In this document: piece after piece, positions 51,834-59,261 of the stretch
Layout: every line of letters begins with the position of its first letter
Numbering within the stretch: the first letter of the stretch is position 1
NCBI RefSeq assembly: GCF_005222205.1
Contig: NZ_CP032345.1
Location: 933,001 to 997,000 of the forward strand
Length of the DNA stretch: 64,000 nucleotides
Reading direction: 5' to 3'
DNA from: Azospirillum brasilense
Lineage (GTDB): Bacteria > Pseudomonadota > Alphaproteobacteria > Azospirillales > Azospirillaceae
The notes under the pieces: generated by a model
The model's database searches: none
Told to the model about the DNA's origin: nothing
What the model saw: only the letters and a program-made list of their open reading frames with translations
Translations under genes and position numbers: made by a program

Positions 51834-52601
51834 TCAGGCCCCTCCCCGCTCCACCGAGGCGACCAGCGCCGCCAGAGCGCCGCGGATCGCCGATTCGTGC
51901 TTGGCGGGCAAAACCTGCTGGCCGGGAACGGTCACGACCGTCAGGTTGCGGCAACCGGTCAGCCGTTGCTCCAGAAAGGACGCGCCCGCGAGGCCGTCCG
52001 GCTCATCTTTCCCCTGCACCAGCGTGACCGGCACACGGACCGAGTCGAGCGAGGGCGCCATGGCCTGAAGCTCCGCCGCGCTGTCGCGGATGACCGGCGG
52101 CAGGATGCGGGCGGCGATGCGGCGGAACACGCCGGGCCGGGCCGCCTCCTCCGACATCGGGTCGATCAGCAGAAGGCCGCCGACCAGTTCCGGAAAGTCC
52201 AGCACGGCCCGCAGCGCCACCGGCACGCCGCTGCCGCAGCCGATCAGCAGCGGCTTGCGCGAGCGGCGGAGCGCCAGAAGCGGACGCAACGCCGCCGCCG
52301 GCACGCTCGGGTCGCCGCGCAGGCGGGCGGCGCCGTTGATCGGCGCGGGATCGGGACGCGGCACGGCCACCCATTCCTGCCCCGCCGGAACGGCGCGCAG
52401 CAGGCGGGTCCAGGCCCTGGATTCGCTGGACGCCGCGTGAACCAGGATGATCCGCCGTCCGGCGGGATCGCCGGCGACGACGCAGCCCGGCCCCACCTCC
52501 CGCGATGCGCCGCAGCGTGCGGTGGGCGCCTCGCCGGGCGACGACGGCACGATGCCGAACGCGGCTCCGGCGGGCCGCCCGGCGCTGCTGTGTATGGTCA
52601 A
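51834..52601 (-). CDS. Alpha/beta-hydrolase fold protein
   Basis: About 255 aa. The nucleophile elbow GCGSGVP (Ser near residue 124) follows LLIGC, and the upstream RRIILVHAAS strand-turn (oxyanion region) and PVTLVQGKDEPDG (acid strand) fit the fold. The terminal histidine is probably in LPAKHESAI. There is no lid domain to suggest a substrate. TTG at 52601 is the apparent start, with GGGGAG about 7 bp upstream. The first 40 residues are low-complexity, so an internal GTG is possible. Confidence 0.78.
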   Translation of the reverse strand: MTIHSSAGRPAGAAFGIVPSSPGEAPTARCGASREVGPGCVVAGDPAGRRIILVHAASSESRAWTRLLRAVPAGQEWVAVPRPDPAPINGAARLRGDPSVPAAALRPLLALRRSRKPLLIGCGSGVPVALRAVLDFPELVGGLLLIDPMSEEAARPGVFRRIAARILPPVIRDSAAELQAMAPSLDSVRVPVTLVQGKDEPDGLAGASFLEQRLTGCRNLTVVTVPGQQVLPAKHESAIRGALAALVASVERGGA

Positions 52602-52812
52602 GGCTCCGCTCCCCGATTCCCGAACACGTCGCGGAGATCGTCTCCGCCGATTGACAGGGAGCCTAATGGAGGGTTTGCAGCCTTGTCCCGTACCATAAAA
52701 AGGCCCGAAATGGCGCGAACGGTGGCCGCAAATCCCGAAAATCGCAGGTTTTTACCCCAATTGTTGTGCAGTTCCGCCATTGCCGGCGGACCCTGCACAA
52801 GAACGGGAGCCG

Positions 52813-53373
52813 TCAGTGGATGGTGTTGCCGTCGGGAAGCGCCTCGACCGGACGGTCGTCGCGCGGCTCGGACGGGCGGTGCAGCTCGCGCATCAAATCC
52901 CGCCAGTCCGGCGACCCGCCGAGCTGCTGGATCAACTGCGTGGAGAAGGCGAAGACGGCCATCTCCAGCGGCCCGTTGTCCTCGGCATGGGCGTTGACGG
53001 TCAGGCAGGATTCCGCGGCGCTGACGAAGATGGCCGACGCGATGGCCACCCCCGGTCCCGGCGCGGGCAGCGGCACCGGCGCCGGGGCGGACCCGGTGGT
53101 GCGCAGGGCCGACAGGTTCTCCACCAGCAGGCGCGTGCGGATGGCGGTGTCGATCGCCGCCCCCATGGTGTAGCCGGCCTCCGACTCCGCGGCGGAGCGC
53201 AGCAGGCGCAACCCCGCGATCACCCCGTGGGCGACGTCGGCGGTGCCGGCGCGCTTGGCCGCCGCGGCGATGGCGGTGCCAAGGATGGCGGTGACCACCG
53301 GTGCCATGCTCTCGGCGTCGTCGCCCATGACGGCGGCGTCGGTGGATTCTTCGTGGTTCTGGACCTCGTTCAT
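52813..53373 (-). CDS. Hypothetical protein, 186 aa
   Basis: No family was recognised. GGAGG lies just before the ATG. The protein is Ala-rich and helical (VVTAILGTAIAAAAKRAGTA, SAAESEAGYTMGAAIDTAI), has a Pro-rich break (SAPAPVPLPAPGPG) and ends in a polar tail (HRPSEPRDDRPVEALPDG). The hydrophobic patches are too short and alanine-dominated to be clear membrane helices. It resembles accessory proteins that sit beside phage or killing-system genes, but none is present. It is divergent from yccF. Confidence 0.7.
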   Translation of the reverse strand: MNEVQNHEESTDAAVMGDDAESMAPVVTAILGTAIAAAAKRAGTADVAHGVIAGLRLLRSAAESEAGYTMGAAIDTAIRTRLLVENLSALRTTGSAPAPVPLPAPGPGVAIASAIFVSAAESCLTVNAHAEDNGPLEMAVFAFSTQLIQQLGGSPDWRDLMRELHRPSEPRDDRPVEALPDGNTIH

Positions 53374-53605
53374 GCGGCCTCCGATCCGGTGATACCCTGG
53401 ATGGCGTGCGGCGCGGACCCCGGTTCCCTACGGAACCGCTTTTTGCTCAAAGGTCCCTCTTTCGATCTGTGGCCTTTCCGGAGGGCATTCAAGCCGCCGG
53501 AAGCCGGGAGGGAGTGAATCTTTCGATGCGCCACTTTCGCCGATCCCTCCTCTGGGCGAAGCCACCCGCCATCCCCACATGTGCGGGCAAAAGGAGAAAC
53601 ACCCG

Positions 53606-54055
53606 ATGCCCTTCCTCAGCCTTCTTCTCAACATCCTGTGGGTGGTGACCGGCGGCATCTGGATGGCCGCGGGATGGCTCCTCGCGGCCGTTCTGATGGT
53701 CGTCACCATCGTCGGCATTCCGTGGGCGCGGTCGGCCTTCACGATCGCCTGGTACACCCTGTTGCCCTTTGGACAAACCGCCGTCCGCCGCGATGAGTTC
53801 CGTGGCCGCGAGGACATGGGCACCGGCCTGCTCGGCACGCTGGGCAACATCCTGTGGTTCGTGCTGGCCGGCTGGTGGCTGGCGCTCGGCCATCTGGTGG
53901 CCGCGGTCGGCCTTGCCATCACCATCATCGGCCTGCCCTTCGCCTGGGCGCATCTGAAGCTCGCCCTGCTGGCCCTGTGGCCGGTCGGCACCGAGATCGT
54001 GACGGTGGACGAGGCGGAATCCCGCCGCCGCCTGCTGAGCCGCGGGAGCTACTGA
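53606..54055 (+). CDS. YccF-family inner membrane protein
   Basis: The 149-aa membrane protein has two YccF domains, each with the pattern LLNILWVVTGGIWMA / LGNILWFVLAGWWLALGH. Each is followed by VTIVGIPWARSAF / ITIIGLPFAWAHLKLA. About four membrane segments are expected. The function of the family is unknown. AAGGAG ends 10 bp before ATG 53606; ATG 53579 is possible but lies before the ribosome binding site. Its last 7 bp overlap the convergent DUF3095 gene. Confidence 0.9.
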   Translation: MPFLSLLLNILWVVTGGIWMAAGWLLAAVLMVVTIVGIPWARSAFTIAWYTLLPFGQTAVRRDEFRGREDMGTGLLGTLGNILWFVLAGWWLALGHLVAAVGLAITIIGLPFAWAHLKLALLALWPVGTEIVTVDEAESRRRLLSRGSY

Positions 54056-55206
54056 GCGGACGGCTTCCGCTCGGCCATCCCCTTCAGCATGACCGAAGCC
54101 CGCCAGAAGCCGAGGTCCGCCCCATCCACGAAATGGACATGCCGGTCGGCGGCGAGGTCGCCGACCAGGCAGGTCACCGTGGAGGCCGCCGCCCGCGCCG
54201 TGCCGTAGCGGATGCGCCCGGCCGCCGCGTGGTCGGCCAGCATGGCCTCGATGGCCTCCGCCTCCGCCTCCGTCACGTCGAGGACGAGGCGCGGCCCGCC
54301 CGCCGCCTTGCGGAAATCCGACCGTTCGGCCATGCCGCGGCGGTAGCGGTTCGGGTCGAAGCCGGCGACCCGCCACCCGCCGCCCAGTATCGCGGCGAGC
54401 AGGGCGGATTTCCCGAGAAGCGACAGGACGCAGGCCAGCCGCCGCCCGCGCGGGCGCGTCCGCGCTTCCAGCCACAGCGACCGCCAGGAGGGCGGCCAGC
54501 GCACCGCCAGCCGTTCCCCCATGCCGAGCGGCGCCGCCGTGGCGGTCGGCACGATCCGCTCGATGTCGGCCTGGACCCGGGCCAGCACCGGCATTCCCGG
54601 CCCGCCGCCGGGCAGCGGGTCGACGATCACGCACAGGATCACGCCGCGTCCGCTGTTCACCGGGTTCCAGCGGCAGGACACGCCCTCCAGCCCGGTCAGC
54701 GGGCCGGGCCGCGGCTCGAGCCGCCAGCGCGGATCGGCCTTCACCCAGGCGTCCGCCGCGGCAACCCCGCGCCCGAGGAACAGGCCGAAGGCGTCGCCGT
54801 TGCCGAAGTCCTGAAGGGCGACCAGCACCTCCAGCCCCTCGTCGAGAAGCGCCCGCACCGGCACGAGGCCGACGCGCAGAGGCACGTCCATCTCCGTCGT
54901 CGCCCAATGGCCCAGCGCCGCCAGCGCCTGCTCCGCCGCCGCCCGGCGGCCCGGCGGAACCGCGGCGATGGCGCCGTCCCCGCCGAACTGGCAGGCCGGC
55001 GCCTGCTCCGGCTCCCGCACCGCTTCGGACAGGACGGCGACCACCGCGGCGGCCACGAAATTCACGTCGCGGTGCCGCCCTTCCCCGGCCAGACGGGTGC
55101 TCGCCACCACGTCGGCGACGGCCAGTGACCAGTCGCCGTCCAGCGCCGCGTAATGGGCGGGGTCGGCGGCTTCGATGGTGAAATCGTGGATGGACGGCAG
55201 AAACAT
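54049..55206 (-). CDS. DUF3095 (adenylate-cyclase-like) protein
   Basis: This 385-aa protein matches the DUF3095 family, thought to share the class III nucleotide cyclase fold. Near residue 25 it has WSLAVADVVASTRLAGEGRH, the family's cyclase-like strand-loop with metal-type Asp residues, then VNFVAAAVVAVL and CQFGGDGAIAAVPPG (the GGDG turn). The second half (about 230-385) is a helical domain with YRRGMAERSDFRKAAGG. Whether it makes a cyclic nucleotide is unknown. The ATG is preceded by AGGAAGG. Confidence 0.85.
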   Translation of the reverse strand: MFLPSIHDFTIEAADPAHYAALDGDWSLAVADVVASTRLAGEGRHRDVNFVAAAVVAVLSEAVREPEQAPACQFGGDGAIAAVPPGRRAAAEQALAALGHWATTEMDVPLRVGLVPVRALLDEGLEVLVALQDFGNGDAFGLFLGRGVAAADAWVKADPRWRLEPRPGPLTGLEGVSCRWNPVNSGRGVILCVIVDPLPGGGPGMPVLARVQADIERIVPTATAAPLGMGERLAVRWPPSWRSLWLEARTRPRGRRLACVLSLLGKSALLAAILGGGWRVAGFDPNRYRRGMAERSDFRKAAGGPRLVLDVTEAEAEAIEAMLADHAAAGRIRYGTARAAASTVTCLVGDLAADRHVHFVDGADLGFWRASVMLKGMAERKPSAQ

Positions 55207-55384
55207 CGCCTTCCTCGCGCCAGGAGGTTCCGGGAACGCACCGCCCCAGTCTACGCCCCGGCCCGCCCCCTGTGAATCACCCCCGTGAAACCTTTCCCGA
55301 ACCCATCCGCAATGGACCCATCCCGGATTGTCGGCCCACCCCGTCCGGCCCATCGTTCCGCCGTCCAATCCGGGGAGGAACGCT

Positions 55385-56659
55385 ATGGGATTCGCGAGCG
55401 ACTGGAAATCCGCCAAGACGGCTTTTGAAACCGCCACCGGCAAGAAGAAGCCGAGCGCCAAGTTCATGGGCGTCTTCCACAAGTCCGGGCTGGAGGACGT
55501 GACCAAGGCGCTCGACAGCGCGCTTGGCAAGAGCGACGCCAAGGCGCTGGAGAAGGCGCTGCTCGACTATGTGAAGAGCGCCACCGCCTACCAGACGACG
55601 CTGGAGAAGTCGGCCAAGGCCGAGGGCGTCGCGACCATCGCGGCGGAGTTGAAGAAGCTCGGGCAGGCGCTGGACGACATCGGGCGCCGCGCCGGCGTGG
55701 CGGTCAACGAGCGCATCGCCGAGATGCGCGAGGACGCCGAGGCGGAGAAGGCCAAGGAGGCCGAGGAGCAGGGCAAGGCCGCCCGCGCCATCGCCGACAA
55801 GGTCGCGGTGCAGATCGACGGGTTGCTGAAGGCCACCAACGCCGACATCAAGCTGCTCGACCAGGCCGCCGCCAACGCCGACCTCGCGCTGCGCAACGTT
55901 CTGGAGGCGCAGGGGGCGGGCAACGCCAAGGAGGCGAAGGCCCAGGCCGCCGCGGTCCAGACCGCCGCCAAAACGGTGGACGCCCAGGCCAAGAAGGTTG
56001 CCGCCACCGCCGCCCAGGCCGCCAAGCTGTTCTCGCAGGGCAAGGCCGCCGTCGCCAAGATGAAGCTCGACCCCAAGCAGCATGGCGGGCGCGACCCGGC
56101 CCAGGGGGCGTTCGACCGGGCCGACGCCATCGTCATGAAGCTGGACCAGTTGAAGGACGACGCCGCCGAGGCCGCCGCCGAGGCCGCCGGCATCGTCAAG
56201 GAGGCCGCCCAGGCGCTGAAGGGCGCCCTGGACCTGCGCACCACCTATCTGGCGAGCTGCCGCAAGCTGGCCAAGCGGGCGCAGGACGCCGACGCCTTCT
56301 ACGACAACATCGCCCGCGACGTCGGCGGGCAGGCCGACCGCGCGCAGCAGGAACAGATGGTCGCCGACGAGGCGGAAGACGACAAGCGCGCGGCGTCGAT
56401 CAAGACGGCGACCTTCTACATCACCCAGGTGCGCCAGCAGGCCGCCCAGGCGAAGAAGGAGATCCTCGCCGCCGCCAACGAGATCACCAGCACCCGCAAG
56501 TCCTTCCCGGCCATGGTCTCCGACAAGGACCCCGACTTCGGCCCGCTGCTCGCCGGGGCGAAGGTGTCCCTGGACGGGCTGAAGGAATCGCACGCCGCCC
56601 TGACCAAGGCCGAGACCAAGATCGACAAGGTCGAGACCGCCCTGAAGAAACTCGGGTAA
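55385..56659 (+). CDS. Large Ala/Lys-rich coiled-coil protein, 424 aa
   Basis: The protein is almost entirely alpha-helical with extended heptad-like repeats, rich in Ala, Lys, Glu and Asp, with few aromatic and almost no Cys residues. It opens MGFASDWKSAKTAF and continues in long charged helices (AEAEKAKEAEEQGKAARA, QAAAVQTAAKTVDAQAKK, DDAAEAAAEAAGIVKEAA). There is no signal peptide, membrane helix or known motif. GGAGG precedes the ATG. It might be a structural or scaffolding protein. A hairpin terminator separates it from the convergent CBS gene. Confidence 0.85.
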   Translation: MGFASDWKSAKTAFETATGKKKPSAKFMGVFHKSGLEDVTKALDSALGKSDAKALEKALLDYVKSATAYQTTLEKSAKAEGVATIAAELKKLGQALDDIGRRAGVAVNERIAEMREDAEAEKAKEAEEQGKAARAIADKVAVQIDGLLKATNADIKLLDQAAANADLALRNVLEAQGAGNAKEAKAQAAAVQTAAKTVDAQAKKVAATAAQAAKLFSQGKAAVAKMKLDPKQHGGRDPAQGAFDRADAIVMKLDQLKDDAAEAAAEAAGIVKEAAQALKGALDLRTTYLASCRKLAKRAQDADAFYDNIARDVGGQADRAQQEQMVADEAEDDKRAASIKTATFYITQVRQQAAQAKKEILAAANEITSTRKSFPAMVSDKDPDFGPLLAGAKVSLDGLKESHAALTKAETKIDKVETALKKLG

Positions 56660-56673
56660 AGGGACCGCCGAAA

Positions 56674-56705
56674 GCCTCCCGCGCCGCCCGGAGGGCGCGG
56701 GAGGC
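56674..56705. terminator. Shared hairpin between convergent genes
   Basis: GCCTCCCGCGCC (56674-56685) and GGCGCGGGAGGC (56694-56705) form a perfect 12-bp stem around an 8-base loop. It sits between the stops of the coiled-coil gene (+) and the CBS gene (-). Such symmetric stems often terminate both directions. Confidence 0.7.
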
Positions 56706-56716
56706 GCCGGGCACCG

Positions 56717-57157
56717 TCACATCATGACTTCGGTCAGGCTGTCCATCATCTCCCGCTCGTGCTCGATCAGCATCAGCTCCTCGCCCAGGAAGTCGCGCAT
56801 GGACAGGACGCCGATGACGCGGCCGTCGCGGACGACGGGCAGGTGGCGCAGCCCATGGTCGACCATCCGGCGCAACGCCTCGCCGACCGTGATGTCGTGG
56901 GCCGCGGTGACCGGGCACGGGGTCATCACCTCCGACAACCGGGTCTGATCCGGGTCCAGCCCGTCGGCCACCACGCGGTCGGTCAGGTCACGCTCGGTGA
57001 AGATGCCTTCGATCTGCTCGTCGATGGAGGCGATGACCACGACGGACGCCACATGGGCGGCTTTCATCTGCCTTGCAGCATCCCGAACCGACGCCCCCGC
57101 CGGAAGACTGACCACGCGGCGGCGGTTCAAAAGATCCCCGATGTTGCGATGCATCAT
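56717..57157 (-). CDS. CBS-pair protein
   Basis: The 146-aa protein is a tandem CBS domain module: the first CBS (about 5-60) has ASVRDAARQMKAAHVASVVV and GIFTERDLTDR. The second (about 75-135) has DITVGEALRRMVDHGLRHLPVV and GVLSMRDFL. Such stand-alone pairs bind adenosine nucleotides and control partner proteins. The C-terminus (EREMMDSLTEVMM) is a short helix. GGAGGAGGAAAG precedes the start. It is divergent from the PilZ-like gene. Confidence 0.93.
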   Translation of the reverse strand: MMHRNIGDLLNRRRVVSLPAGASVRDAARQMKAAHVASVVVIASIDEQIEGIFTERDLTDRVVADGLDPDQTRLSEVMTPCPVTAAHDITVGEALRRMVDHGLRHLPVVRDGRVIGVLSMRDFLGEELMLIEHEREMMDSLTEVMM

Positions 57158-57593
57158 GGCTTTCCTCCTCCAAATGCGGATGTTTCGGAAGACCACGGCG
57201 GCTGTTTTCTTTGGTCGGACCGCCGCGCCGTTCTTCGCCGTCGGCCGGCGCCTCCTTTCGCTGTTCATTTGCGGATGCGAAGAAGATGCCGCACCTGCGA
57301 AATGCCGAAACGGGCGAAGTCTGTCCACAGACCTTTTTATCAAGTGTTGAAAAAGGTAATCACTTTCCCGTCACTTGACGAGAAAAGCCACCGCAAAGCA
57401 ACGTCATGGTTGCCATGACGGCGCAACATGCGACAAAACCACTCACCATTGGCCGATGGCGGTGGTTGTGGCATGGAAAATCAGACCTTTTTCGCTGGCG
57501 GATCAAGCTTAACCATTATTAAAGGAAATAGGTCCGAAACTCCGGACAATCGCAGTTCTGTCACGATGTCGTCTGGAAAGGGCCTGGGCCGCC
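57158..57593. other. Divergent control region with an 8-bp inverted repeat
   Basis: 436 bp between the CBS-pair gene (leftward) and the PilZ-like gene (rightward). It has lower GC than neighbours around 57330-57550. A perfect inverted repeat is at 57402-57420. A TTGACG lies at 57375-57380. No gene is supported. Confidence 0.5.
57402..57420. promoter_or_regulatory. CGTCATGG-TTG-CCATGACG inverted repeat
   Basis: Perfect 8-bp arms around TTG in the divergent spacer between the CBS-pair and PilZ-like genes. Its symmetry and place fit an operator serving one or both genes. Confidence 0.45.
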
Positions 57594-57950
57594 ATGTCGT
57601 GGTTGTCGAAATTGAGCGGACGAGGCAAATCCACCGCGGCTTCCGCGTCCAACGCCAAGGAACGCCCCACCGATCCCCCGATCATCCGGATCGACAGCCA
57701 CGAATATGTGCCGGAGGAATTCGTCCTCGGGTCTTTCCGCATCCGCCCCTATGACGGGGATTTGATCGCCAAGCAGCAGTTCGACTTCCGCATCCTCTTC
57801 CGGCTTGGCGAGGAACATTCGGATTTCGCCTGCCGCGGCGTCGTCGTGAAGATGGACGAGCAGGCCGGTCTGGTCGCCCGCTTCCACCAACCGCCGCCGC
57901 TCCACACGCGGAAGTTGATCGAGTATCTGAAGCTCTGGAAAGGTCTGTAA
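57594..57950 (+). CDS. PilZ-like protein, degenerate c-di-GMP motif
   Basis: The 118-aa protein has a polar N-terminus and a beta-barrel-like C-terminal part. FVLGSFRIRPYDGDLIAKQQF followed by FDFRILFRL and FACRGVVVKMDEQAGLVARF resembles a PilZ barrel. The canonical RxxxR and D/NxSxxG c-di-GMP contacts are not intact, so it may not bind the nucleotide. It is followed by a strong terminator and converges on ackA. Confidence 0.65.
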   Translation: MSWLSKLSGRGKSTAASASNAKERPTDPPIIRIDSHEYVPEEFVLGSFRIRPYDGDLIAKQQFDFRILFRLGEEHSDFACRGVVVKMDEQAGLVARFHQPPPLHTRKLIEYLKLWKGL

Positions 57951-57977
57951 ACGCAGACCGCCCTCCCCCGCAAAAGG

Positions 57978-58010
57978 AAGGCCCGCCGTCACGACGGCGG
58001 GCCTTCTTCA
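57978..58010 (+). terminator. Rho-independent terminator
   Basis: AAGGCCCGCCGTC (57978-57990) and GACGGCGGGCCTT (57993-58005) form a perfect 13-bp stem with a two-base loop, followed by CTTCATT. It terminates the PilZ-like gene and probably ackA transcription from the other side as well. Confidence 0.85.
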
Positions 58011-58038
58011 TTGGGGACTTCAGCAGAAAGGCCGCGGG

Positions 58039-59247
58039 TCAGACGCTCTCCAGCGCCTTGCGGCTGTGCAGGGCGATCATTTGCTCCTCGTCGGTCGGGA
58101 TGACGTAGACGGGGATGCGGCTGGTCGGGGCGGAAATCAGCGGGCCGTTGGCCTCGTTGGCCGCCGGGTCGAGGACGACGCCCAGCCAGGCCAGCTTGTC
58201 ACCCACCCGCGCCCGCACCGGGGCGGAGCGCTCGCCGATGCCGGCGGTGAAGACCAGGGCGTCGATGCCGCCCATGGACGCGGCCAGCGCGCCCGTCTCC
58301 TTGGCGATGCGGAAGCAGAACAGCTCCACCGCCTCCTCGGCGTGCGGGTCCTCGCTGTCCAGCAGGGCGCGCATGTCGTTGGACAGGCCCGACACGCCGA
58401 GCAGGCCCGACTTGTTGTAGAGCAGCTTCTCGATGGCGTCGGCGCCCATCCCCTTCTGGCGCATCAGGTAGATCAGCACGCCGGGATCGATGTTGCCGCA
58501 GCGGGTGCCCATCGGCAGCCCGTCCAGCGCGGTGAAGCCCATGGTGCTGTCCACGCTGCGCCCGGCGTGGATGGCGCACATGCTGGCGCCGCTGCCGAGA
58601 TGGGCGACGACGACGCGGCCGTCGGCCAGTTCGGGTGCCAGTTCCGGCAGGCGCCGGGCGATGTACTCGTAGGACAGGCCGTGGAAGCCGTAGCGGCGCA
58701 CGCCCTCGTCGGTCAGTTCCCGCGGGATGGCGAACATCTGCGCCTGCCAGGGCTGGCCGCGGTGGAAGGCGGTGTCGAAGCAGGCGACCTGCGGCAGTTC
58801 CGGATGGGCCTCGGCCAGCGCGCGGATGGCGGCGAGGTTGTGCGGCTGGTGCAGCGGGGCCAGCGGGATGAAGCTTTCCAGCTCCTCCATCACCGCCGGG
58901 GTCAGCAGCACCGGGGCGGCGTGGCGGGTGCCGCCATGCACGACGCGGTGGCCGGCGGCCAGCAGCTTCGCCCCGTCCAGCCGCCCTTCGATCCAGTCCA
59001 GCAGGAAGGCCAGCAGGGCGGTGCGGTCGGACGGCTCACCCGCCGCCCAGACCCGCTCGGCCAGCGGAGTCTTGGCGGCGTCCTTGGCCTCGAACTTCGG
59101 CTCGGTGCCGATGCCGGAGATCTGGCCGTTGATCGTCACCCGCAGCCCCCCCTCCCCGCTTTCCCGGAAGACCGAGAATTTCAGGCTGGAGGAGCCGGCG
59201 TTGATGACCAGGATGGCGTTGCCGCCACCCGCGTTCTGGCTGGTCAT
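58039..59247 (-). CDS. ackA: Acetate kinase AckA
   Basis: The 402-aa enzyme interconverts acetyl phosphate and ADP with acetate and ATP. The ASKHA fold motifs are INAGSSSLKFSVF near residue 15, GHRVVHGGTRH near 98, ACFDTAFHRGQP near 154, RRYGFHGLSYEYI near 183, HLGSGASMCAI near 216 and FTAGIGERSAPVR near 336. Active-site His and Arg residues are all present in these blocks. It lies 14 bp downstream of the MaoC-Pta fusion gene, so it is almost certainly co-transcribed as an acetyl-CoA/acetate module. Confidence 0.95.
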   Translation of the reverse strand: MTSQNAGGGNAILVINAGSSSLKFSVFRESGEGGLRVTINGQISGIGTEPKFEAKDAAKTPLAERVWAAGEPSDRTALLAFLLDWIEGRLDGAKLLAAGHRVVHGGTRHAAPVLLTPAVMEELESFIPLAPLHQPHNLAAIRALAEAHPELPQVACFDTAFHRGQPWQAQMFAIPRELTDEGVRRYGFHGLSYEYIARRLPELAPELADGRVVVAHLGSGASMCAIHAGRSVDSTMGFTALDGLPMGTRCGNIDPGVLIYLMRQKGMGADAIEKLLYNKSGLLGVSGLSNDMRALLDSEDPHAEEAVELFCFRIAKETGALAASMGGIDALVFTAGIGERSAPVRARVGDKLAWLGVVLDPAANEANGPLISAPTSRIPVYVIPTDEEQMIALHSRKALESV

Positions 59248-59261
59248 GACGGGCGCTCCTC

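Noticed and set aside
52598..52798. 66-codon leftward ORF between the hydrolase and the 186-aa gene
   Set aside because: No ribosome binding site or recognisable product, and it overlaps the likely promoter region of the hydrolase gene.
53406..53648. 80-codon rightward ORF overlapping the yccF start
   Set aside because: Out of frame with yccF, no ribosome binding site, biased composition.
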